From an uncultured Faecalibacterium sp. (GTDB taxonomy: Bacteria > Bacillota > Clostridia > Oscillospirales > Ruminococcaceae): a stretch of DNA of 13,470 bases. Both the position numbers and the translations under genes were made by a program. Position 1 is the first letter of the stretch. Each line of letters begins with the position of its first letter. Positions 6,675 to 12,192 of this stretch are shown here, piece by piece. Location: NCBI GenBank assembly GCA_934526125.1, contig CAKSZU010000058.1, positions 1-13,470 on the forward strand. Direction: 5' to 3'. The notes beneath the pieces are model-generated. The model was not told the DNA's origin. It made no database searches and was given only the letters and a program-made list of their open reading frames with translations.

Positions 6675-7295
6675 ATGAAAGTCCTGCTCATCAACGGCAG
6701 CCCCCACGAAAAGGGCTGCACTTATACCGCCCTGTCCCTCATCGCCGGCGAGCTGAACGCCGGCGGCATCGAGACCGAGATCCTGAACGTCGGCACAAAG
6801 CCGGTGGGCGGCTGCATCGGCTGCGGCGGCTGCGCCGCGGGCAGCGGCTGCGTCTTCGGCGGGGTGGTCAACGAGGCCATCGAAAAGGCAAAGACCGCCG
6901 ACGCCTTCGTGTTCGGCACCCCGGTGCATTACGCCTCGGCTTCCGGCAACATGACCAGCTTCATGGACCGGCTGGCCTATGCGGGCGGAAAGTATCTGGC
7001 CTACAAGCCCGCCGCCATCTGCTGCTCGGCCCGCCGGGGCGGCACCACCACCACCCTGGACCAGCTGGTCAAGTACCCCGAGTTCTTCCACATGCCGCTG
7101 GTCAGCGGCTCCTACTGGCCCATGGTCCACGGCTCCGATCCCGAACAGGTGCTGCAGGATGCCGAGGGCTGCGCCGTGATGAAGGAGCTGGGCCGGAACA
7201 TGGCCTGGCTGCTCCGGTGCATCGAGCTGGGCAAGCAGAACGGCATCACCCACCCCGAGAACCCCCGCCGTCCCATGACGAATTTCATTCGCTGA
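6675..7295 (+). CDS. NAD(P)H-dependent FMN reductase / iron-sulfur flavoprotein-like (flavodoxin fold)
   Basis: A 206-residue cytoplasmic flavodoxin-fold protein. The N-terminal strand and phosphate-binding loop VLLINGSPHEKGCTY (3-17) is the FMN phosphate site of NADPH-dependent FMN reductases. GTPVHYASASGNMTSFMDR (81-99) is the second family signature, contacting the isoalloxazine ring. Cysteines 47, 50, 53 and 59 form CX2CX2CX5C, the compact pattern known from iron-sulfur flavoprotein (Isf) relatives, so a 4Fe-4S cluster in addition to FMN is plausible but not proven. The physiological electron acceptor is unknown; quinone, disulfide or oxidative-stress roles are all possible. The ATG at 6675 follows AAGGAG by 9 nt. 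It is monocistronic, with its own promoter and terminator. Confidence 0.9.
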   Translation: MKVLLINGSPHEKGCTYTALSLIAGELNAGGIETEILNVGTKPVGGCIGCGGCAAGSGCVFGGVVNEAIEKAKTADAFVFGTPVHYASASGNMTSFMDRLAYAGGKYLAYKPAAICCSARRGGTTTTLDQLVKYPEFFHMPLVSGSYWPMVHGSDPEQVLQDAEGCAVMKELGRNMAWLLRCIELGKQNGITHPENPRRPMTNFIR

Positions 7296-7310
7296 GAGCA
7301 TCTTTCTCCG

Positions 7311-7347
7311 CTGCCTCCGCCTTCCGGGCGGGGGCAGTTCTGATTTT
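7311..7347 (+). terminator. Intrinsic terminator after the flavin reductase gene
   Basis: A stem of about 12 bp pairs 7311-7322 with 7326-7337 (CTGCCTCCGCC against GGCGGGGGCAG, with G-T wobbles) around a 3-nt loop. It is followed by the T-rich TTCTGATTTT. It starts 16 nt after the stop codon. The T-tract is interrupted, so termination may be incomplete. Confidence 0.65.
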
Positions 7348-7411
7348 ACCCGCTTTTTCTTCAAAACCTGGAAAAATGAGGGGCCGGGTGCTTTTTTCGT
7401 TCATAACTTTG

Positions 7412-7448
7412 TGGTAGCATAGGGATAAGATTTTTGCTAAGATTTTGC
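7412..7448 (+). promoter_or_regulatory. Possible promoter region of the GH2 gene with a short direct repeat
   Basis: TGGTAGCAT (7412-7420) is an extended -10-like element without a clear -35 box. Just downstream, TAAGATTTTTGC (7426-7437) is repeated as TAAGATTTTGC (7438-7448), and the second copy is preceded by TGC. The repeat may be a regulator site or chance in an A/T-rich leader. Ribosome-binding GGAG lies at 7460-7463, 7 nt before the start. Confidence 0.35.
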
Positions 7449-7470
7449 TGACAGGCGATGGAGACAGGCT

Positions 7471-9885
7471 ATGGAACACTACGATTGGAATGACGGCTGG
7501 CTGTTCACCCCCACATTCGACCCCGCCATCGTCCGCCCCGTATGCACCGGGGTGGAGCTGGAGCCGGTGCGTCTGCCCCATACGGTCAGGACACTGCCCT
7601 ATAATTACTGCAACGAGAACGATTATCAGCGGGTCTCCGGCTACCGGCGGGAGTTCTTTGCCCCCCGGGAGTGGCAGGGCCGCACCGTCCTGCTGACCTT
7701 CGGGGCCGCGGCCCACGACGCCACGGTGTTCTGCAACGGGCGGCGGGTGTTCCACCACAGCTGCGGCTACACCGCCTTTACCGTGGACCTGACCGAGGCG
7801 CTGCATCTCGGGGAACAGAACGTGGTGGCCGTGCGCTGCGACAGCCGGGAGGATCTGAACATCCCGCCTTTCGGGGGACAGATCGATTTCCTGACCTACG
7901 GCGGCATCTACCGGGCCGTCTCGCTGGATGTGAAGGAGCCCGCCTATCTGCGGGACATCTTCATCGAGGCCCAGGCCGAGGGTGATTTCCGGATTTATTC
8001 CTCCGCCGTGGGCGAGACCGTGGGCTGCACCCTGCAGGCCGAGATCCGCAGCCCCTCCGGGAGCCGTGCCCTGTACAGCGGCGAGCTGTCGCTGCCCATC
8101 GTGGGCACCCTGAACGGCGTCCACCCCTGGAGCGTGGAGCATCCGTCCCTCTACACCCTCACCGTGCGGCTGATCCGCCCCGGCACCGGCGGCCTGCCCG
8201 ACCGGGTGCTGGACGAGCGGTCCACCCGGTTCGGTTTCCGCACGATCCAGTTCGTGGCCGGGGGGCTCTACCTCAACGGCCAGCGGGTGGAGCTGCGGGG
8301 CCTGAACCGCCACCAGAGCTACCCCTATCAGGGCTATGCCATGCCCGACAGTATCCAGCAGCTGGATGCCCAGATCCTGAAAAAGCAGCTGGGCTGCAAT
8401 GCCGTCCGCACCAGCCATTACCCCCAGAGCCCGGCGTTCCTGGACGCCTGCGACGAGCTGGGCCTGCTGGTGTTTCTGGAAATGCCCGGCTGGCAGCACA
8501 TCGGCGACGAGATGTGGCAGGCTCAGGCCCTGCAGAACTGCCGGGAGATGGTCTGTCAGTGCCGCAACCACCCCAGCGTTTTCCTGTGGGGGGTGCGGGT
8601 GAACGGCAGTGCCGACCACGAAGCCTTCTACCGCCGCACCAACGAGGCCGTCCACCGGCTGGACCCCACCCGCCCCACCGGCGGTGCCCGGAACACCCGG
8701 AAGAGCCGGCTGCTGGAGGACGTCTACGCCTACAACGATTACTCCTACACCGGCCGCGGCCCCGGCTGCGAGCCTCGGACCGCTGTGACCCCGGATATCC
8801 GCAAGGGGTATCTCATCAGCGAGTTCGGCGGGCAGCAGTTCCCGGCCAAGACTTTTGACGACGAGCCCCACCGGCTGGTGCAGGCTCTGCGCCACGCTGC
8901 CGTACTCAACGATGCCATTGCCCAGCCGGGCGTAGCCGGAAGCTTCGGCTGGTGCATGGCTGACTACAACACCCACCGCGAGTTCGGCAGCGGCGACCGG
9001 ATCTGTTACCACGGCGTTCTGGACATGTTCCGGAACCCCAAGCTCTCCGCCGCCGTCTATGCCAGCCAGAAAACGCCCCGCTCCCCCTCCGACATCGTGC
9101 TGGAGATCTCCTCCACCATGGCACTGGGGGATCACCCCGGCGGCCTTGCCGGGGCCTGCTGGGTGTTCACCAACGCCGAAAGCGTGCGGCTGTACCGGGG
9201 CAACGATTTCATCGCCGAGTTCTCCCCCGACCGCCGGGGGCGCTATGCAGCCCTGCCCCATCCGCCCATCGAGATCCAGGATTTCGTGGGCTCCCTGCTG
9301 GAAAAGTACGAGGGCATGGATCAGGCCGCAGCGCCCCAGGTGGCCGCCATCCTGAACGAGATGCGGCGGGACGCGCTGAACCTCTCGCCCCTGTCCCGGG
9401 CCCGGATGCTCTCCCTGCGGCTGAGCTGGAACGACCTGCTGCGGATGTACTACAAATACATCGGCGTCCTGGGCGGGCCTTCCAGCGTCTACCGCTTCGA
9501 GGCCGTCTGGCATGGGCGCACCGTCCGCACCGTGGTGCGCGAGCCGGTGCAGAGCGTCCGGCTGGAGTGCGTCGTCCGCAACCCCATCCTGACGGACGGC
9601 CCCACCTGGGACTGCGCCGCCGTCAGCCTGCGGGCCATCGACCAGAACGGCAACCTGCTGCCCTACTGCGGCGAGGCCGTCCAGCTCCGCACCGAGGGGC
9701 CGGTCCGGCTGATCGGCCCGGCCATCGTGCCCCTGCGGGGCGGCATGGCGGGCACCTACCTTGCCACCACCGGCGAGGCCGGACGCGCCGTACTCCACTG
9801 CAGCATGGAGGGCGCACTGGACACCGAGGCCGTCCTCACCATCCGCAAACGCAGCGGCACCGAAAACATCGGAAATGCCACTTGA
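7471..9885 (+). CDS. Glycoside hydrolase family 2 protein (beta-galactosidase/beta-glucuronidase-like) with altered acid/base residue
   Basis: An 804-residue GH2 protein without a signal peptide, so probably cytoplasmic and acting on imported oligosaccharides or glycosides. Domains in order: N-terminal jelly-roll sugar-binding domain (about 1-155, with YRREFFAPREWQGRTVLLTF and YGGIYRAVSLDV), Ig-like domain (about 156-258), TIM barrel (about 259-560) and C-terminal beta domains with a helical insertion (about 635-690). Barrel hallmarks are RGLNRHQSYPYQG (276-288), VRTSHYPQSPAFLDACDELG (312-331), LEMPGW (336-341), HPSVFLWGVRVN (367-378) and the nucleophile motif ISEFGG with E451. The residue after N378 is normally the acid/base glutamate (WGVRVNE or GNE); here it is G379. 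Substrate cannot be read from sequence. Loss of the acid/base would strongly lower normal hydrolysis, so the protein may be impaired, act on substrates with good leaving groups, or have another role. No frameshift is seen, and no transporter is adjacent. Confidence 0.93.
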   Translation: MEHYDWNDGWLFTPTFDPAIVRPVCTGVELEPVRLPHTVRTLPYNYCNENDYQRVSGYRREFFAPREWQGRTVLLTFGAAAHDATVFCNGRRVFHHSCGYTAFTVDLTEALHLGEQNVVAVRCDSREDLNIPPFGGQIDFLTYGGIYRAVSLDVKEPAYLRDIFIEAQAEGDFRIYSSAVGETVGCTLQAEIRSPSGSRALYSGELSLPIVGTLNGVHPWSVEHPSLYTLTVRLIRPGTGGLPDRVLDERSTRFGFRTIQFVAGGLYLNGQRVELRGLNRHQSYPYQGYAMPDSIQQLDAQILKKQLGCNAVRTSHYPQSPAFLDACDELGLLVFLEMPGWQHIGDEMWQAQALQNCREMVCQCRNHPSVFLWGVRVNGSADHEAFYRRTNEAVHRLDPTRPTGGARNTRKSRLLEDVYAYNDYSYTGRGPGCEPRTAVTPDIRKGYLISEFGGQQFPAKTFDDEPHRLVQALRHAAVLNDAIAQPGVAGSFGWCMADYNTHREFGSGDRICYHGVLDMFRNPKLSAAVYASQKTPRSPSDIVLEISSTMALGDHPGGLAGACWVFTNAESVRLYRGNDFIAEFSPDRRGRYAALPHPPIEIQDFVGSLLEKYEGMDQAAAPQVAAILNEMRRDALNLSPLSRARMLSLRLSWNDLLRMYYKYIGVLGGPSSVYRFEAVWHGRTVRTVVREPVQSVRLECVVRNPILTDGPTWDCAAVSLRAIDQNGNLLPYCGEAVQLRTEGPVRLIGPAIVPLRGGMAGTYLATTGEAGRAVLHCSMEGALDTEAVLTIRKRSGTENIGNAT

Positions 9886-9897
9886 ATTTCGTCCTTT

Positions 9898-9955
9898 CAT
9901 GATAGATTTGCACTCTGTTCAAAGTTTTATCATGGTTGGCTGATATTCTTATTAT
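9898..9955 (+). promoter_or_regulatory. Possible promoter for the zinc-ribbon/DUF5685 pair, with a flanking inverted repeat
   Basis: TTATCA (9927-9932), a 17-nt spacer and TATTAT (9950-9955) form a moderate sigma-A-like promoter 50 nt before the next start codon. An inverted repeat CATGATA (9898-9904) / TATCATG (9928-9934), spacer 23 nt, overlaps the -35 box and could be an operator or a weak stem. I see no GC-rich terminator after the GH2 gene, so read-through into the next genes is also possible. Confidence 0.4.
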
Positions 9956-10004
9956 CAGACGTTAACACAGCATCGCACAGGCGATGAGATCGAGGGAGAC
10001 TATC

Positions 10005-10400
10005 ATGAAAGAAAAGCTTCGTCAATTTATGATCGGGCGCTATGGCACCGATGGCCTCAACCAGTTTCTGAGCATCGCGTCCCTGGTGCTGCTCCTGATC
10101 GCCATCGTCAGCCGGGTGCAGATCTTCACCTGGCTTGGGATCGCGCTGCTGATCTTCTGCTATTACCGCACCTTCAGCCGGAACATCTCCAAGCGCACCG
10201 AGGAGAACTACAAGTTCTACACCCTCAAGGACCGGATCGACGGCAAGTTCCGGGGCCTGAAGGATCAGTGGGCCAACCGGAAGCTCTACCACTACTACCG
10301 CTGCCCCAAGTGCCGCCAGAAGCTGCGTGTGCCCCGGGGCCGGGGCCGCATCCAGATCTCCTGCCCCCGCTGCGGCACCCAGTTCATCAAGAAGAGCTGA
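10005..10400 (+). CDS. Small membrane protein with C-terminal zinc ribbon
   Basis: A 131-residue protein. Two hydrophobic segments (about 21-36 and 39-54, around SIASLVLLLIAIVS and WLGIALLIFCYY) form a membrane hairpin. A basic linker (about 55-97) follows, then a four-cysteine zinc ribbon: C100-P-K-C103 and C120-P-R-C123 with a basic loop between them. With both ends predicted inside, the ribbon would face the cytoplasm. The ribbon resembles rubredoxin-like knuckles that bind nucleic acid or protein. No named function is recognised. The ATG at 10005 has GAGGGAG about 8 nt upstream; an in-frame ATG at 9984 lacks such a site. The next gene starts 3 bp after the stop, so the two are an operon and probably translationally coupled. 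Confidence 0.82.
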   Translation: MKEKLRQFMIGRYGTDGLNQFLSIASLVLLLIAIVSRVQIFTWLGIALLIFCYYRTFSRNISKRTEENYKFYTLKDRIDGKFRGLKDQWANRKLYHYYRCPKCRQKLRVPRGRGRIQISCPRCGTQFIKKS

Positions 10401-10403
10401 GCC

Positions 10404-11243
10404 ATGTTCGGATATGTGATCCCCAATCAGGCCGCCCTGAGCCCGGAGGCCCAGGCCCGGTACCGCAGCGCCTACTGCGGGCTCTGCCGCCGCATCGGCG
10501 CACTCCACGGCCTGAAAGGGCGGCTGACCCTGAGTTATGACCTGACCTTTCTGAATTTACTGCTGTCCAGCCTGTACGAGGGCGAGACCGCCTGCGACAC
10601 GGGCAGCGACCACTGCCCGATCCACCCGTTCCGAAAGATGAACTGGCGTTCCAGCGGCCCCACCGACTACTGCGCCGATCTGAGCGTCGCCTTGCATTAC
10701 TACAATGCCGCCGACAAATGGAAGGATGACCACAGTCTGCTGGGGCTCGGGTTCGAGAACCTGCTGGCCTCCCCTTCCGAGGCGGCTGCCGCCCGCTGGC
10801 CCCGCCAGTGCAGGGCCATCCGGGACTGTCTGGACCGGCTGGCACAGTACGAGGCCGAGGGCAGCGAGGATCTGGACGCCGTGTCCGGCTGCTTCGGCGA
10901 CCTGATGGCGGAACTGTTCGATTACAAGCAGGACCACTGGTCGCCGGAACTGCGGAGCATCGGGTTCCATCTGGGCAAATACATCTATCTTCTGGACGCC
11001 TACGACGACCTTGCCCGGGACGAGCGGAAGGGTGCCTACAACCCGCTGCGGAGCCTGAGCCGTCAGCCCGGCTATGAAGAAGAGATGAAAGAGATCTTCG
11101 AACTGCTGCTGGGCAACTGTGCCCGCAGCTTCGAGCGGCTGCCCTGTGTGGAGGATGTGGACCTGCTGCGGAACATCCTGTATTCCGGCGTATGGCTCAA
11201 ATACAACTGCAAAAATGCAAAAAAGAGCGAAAAAACCGCCTGA
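10404..11243 (+). CDS. DUF5685 family protein
   Basis: A 279-residue, largely helical, soluble-looking protein that starts MFGYVIPNQAALSPEAQ, matching the DUF5685 N-terminus. YCGLCRRIG (24-32) and HCPIHPF (70-76) supply Cys25, Cys28, Cys71 and His74, a possible zinc or iron site. Two acidic motifs stand out: HYYNAADKWKDD (98-109) and YLLDAYDDLARDERKGAYNP (195-214). The spacing of Asp residues on long helices recalls the paired Asp-rich motifs of isoprenyl-diphosphate and phytoene synthases, but the resemblance is by eye only and no enzymatic function is established. It lies 3 bp after the zinc-ribbon gene with only weak ribosome-site purines, suggesting coupling. Its stop codon lies in the loop of a terminator hairpin. 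A J-domain gene follows. Confidence 0.85.
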   Translation: MFGYVIPNQAALSPEAQARYRSAYCGLCRRIGALHGLKGRLTLSYDLTFLNLLLSSLYEGETACDTGSDHCPIHPFRKMNWRSSGPTDYCADLSVALHYYNAADKWKDDHSLLGLGFENLLASPSEAAAARWPRQCRAIRDCLDRLAQYEAEGSEDLDAVSGCFGDLMAELFDYKQDHWSPELRSIGFHLGKYIYLLDAYDDLARDERKGAYNPLRSLSRQPGYEEEMKEIFELLLGNCARSFERLPCVEDVDLLRNILYSGVWLKYNCKNAKKSEKTA

Positions 11244-11267
11244 TCCGGCGGTTTCTCTTGATTTTTC
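11233..11267 (+). terminator. Terminator-like hairpin overlapping the DUF5685 stop codon
   Basis: AAACCGCC (11233-11240) pairs perfectly with GGCGGTTT (11247-11254) around a 6-nt loop that contains the TGA stop. The T-rich TCTCTTGATTTTT follows. The tract is interrupted by C and G, so some transcripts may read into the J-domain gene. Confidence 0.58.
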
Positions 11268-11286
11268 GGGCATTGTCCTGTACACT
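11258..11286 (+). promoter_or_regulatory. Candidate promoter of the J-domain gene
   Basis: TTGATT (11258-11263), a 17-nt spacer and TACACT (11281-11286), each with four of six consensus matches. It predicts a start near 11293 and a leader of about 57 nt. The -35 box lies inside the T-rich tail of the preceding hairpin, so termination and re-initiation are tightly packed. I see no CIRCE heat-shock operator in the leader. Confidence 0.5.
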
Positions 11287-11349
11287 TATTTCGCCTGTGC
11301 TGCCAGACGGCTGCACGGATGCTTTGTAGAGACGTGAGGAAGTAGACCG

Positions 11350-12108
11350 ATGAGAGACCCCTATGAGGTTCTGGGCATCCAGCGCGGTGCCAGTGAAGAC
11401 GAGATCAAAAAGGCTTATCGTGCCAAGTGCAAGCGCTGGCACCCCGACCTGAACCCCAACGACCCCACCGCCGAGGAACACTTCAAGGAAGTGCAGGCGG
11501 CTTACGATGCCATCACCAAGGGCGAGACCGGCCCCCAGAACGGCGGCTACGGCAACCCCTACGGCCAGCAGCAGAGCGGGTACTCCTACGGCGGCGTCTA
11601 TCAGCAGCAACAGCAGGGCTACCAGCAGAGCGGCAACTTCGGCGACTTCGGCGATTTCGGGTTCGATCCCTTCGGGTTCGGATTCGGCTTCGGCGGATAC
11701 CGGCAGCAGAGCGGCGGCCCCGGCTTCAACGGCTCCGACACCCCGGAGATGCAGGCCGCGCGGAACTTCATCGTGAACCAGCGCTATTCCGAGGCCCGCC
11801 GGGTGCTGGACGGCATCACCGTCCGCACCGCCCGGTGGTATTACCTCTCCTCCCTGGCCAATCAGGGACTGGGCAACAGCATCGACGCGCTGCAGGACGC
11901 CCGCCGCGCCGCCCAGATGGAACCGGCCAACACCGAGTACCAGATGAACCTGCGCAACCTGCAGAATCCCGGCCGCACCTACCGCACCCAGACCACTTAC
12001 GCCCAGCCGGGCGGCCTGATGCGCTGGTGCTGGAGCATGATCCTGCTGAACCTGCTGTGCAACTGCTGCTGCGGCGGCGGATGGGGCTGGCGATTCCGGG
12101 GCATGTGA
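11350..12108 (+). CDS. J-domain (DnaJ-like) co-chaperone with Q/G/F-rich linker and hydrophobic Cys-cluster C-terminus
   Basis: J-domain proteins recruit DnaK and stimulate its ATPase. This 252-residue protein has an N-terminal J domain (about 3-58: [20 protein letters not shown], then the catalytic HPD at 31-33 within [10 protein letters not shown]). A low-complexity linker (about 60-125) is rich in Gln, Gly, Tyr and Phe, with FGDFGDFGF and [10 protein letters not shown] helical TPR-like segment follows (about 132-205: [34 protein letters not shown]), and a C-terminal stretch (about 223-252) combines hydrophobic residues with [11 protein letters not shown]. The canonical DnaJ zinc-finger and substrate domains are missing, so this is a specialised class C protein, not housekeeping DnaJ. 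The C-terminal stretch may insert in or lie on the membrane. The start has GAGGA 9 nt upstream. It follows the zinc-ribbon/DUF5685 pair on the same strand. Confidence 0.9.
   Translation: MRDPYEVLGIQRGASEDEIKKAYRAKCKRWHPDLNPNDPTAEEHFKEVQAAYDAITKGETGPQNGGYGNPYGQQQSGYSYGGVYQQQQQGYQQSGNFGDFGDFGFDPFGFGFGFGGYRQQSGGPGFNGSDTPEMQAARNFIVNQRYSEARRVLDGITVRTARWYYLSSLANQGLGNSIDALQDARRAAQMEPANTEYQMNLRNLQNPGRTYRTQTTYAQPGGLMRWCWSMILLNLLCNCCCGGGWGWRFRGM
11638..11693 (+). repeat. TTCGG-rich coding repeat in the J-domain gene
   Basis: The pentamer TTCGG recurs about seven times in 56 nt, irregularly spaced and in frame, encoding Phe-Gly units (residues about 96-116). It corresponds to the G/F-type linker seen in many J proteins. 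Codon-level repetition makes the segment prone to length variation between strains. Confidence 0.7.
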
Positions 12109-12131
12109 CCGCGCCCGATCCTTTCGATCAT

Positions 12132-12177
12132 AAACAGCAAAAGACCCGGAGTCCGCGGACTCCGGGTCTTTCTGTTT
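12132..12177. terminator. Bidirectional terminator between the J-domain gene and the purine permease gene
   Basis: A 32-nt perfect palindrome (12140-12171, half-site AAAGACCCGGAGTCCG) forms a stem of about 14 bp with a tight loop. A further AAACAG/CTGTTT pairing outside it (12132-12137 with 12172-12177) is separated by a 2-nt bulge. T-rich sequence follows on both strands. It lies between convergent stop codons at 12108 and 12193, so it can end both transcripts. Confidence 0.85.
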
Positions 12178-12192
12178 CTTGTCAGCTGCCGC

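Noticed and set aside
7285..9900. An open frame of about 870 codons on the minus strand, antisense to the GH2 gene
   Set aside because: It has no recognisable domain and its composition is that of a shadow frame. It spans the GH2 gene and its promoter region, and the GH2 motifs on the plus strand are unmistakable.
9898..9934. Inverted repeat after the GH2 gene as an intrinsic terminator
   Set aside because: The arms are only 7 bp and A/T-rich with a 23-nt loop and no T-tract after the right arm, so it is described only as a possible operator or weak stem.
11518..11700. Possible CRISPR or tandem-repeat array
   Set aside because: The repeats are short, in frame and encode the Gln/Gly/Phe linker of the J-domain protein; there are no spacer-repeat units.
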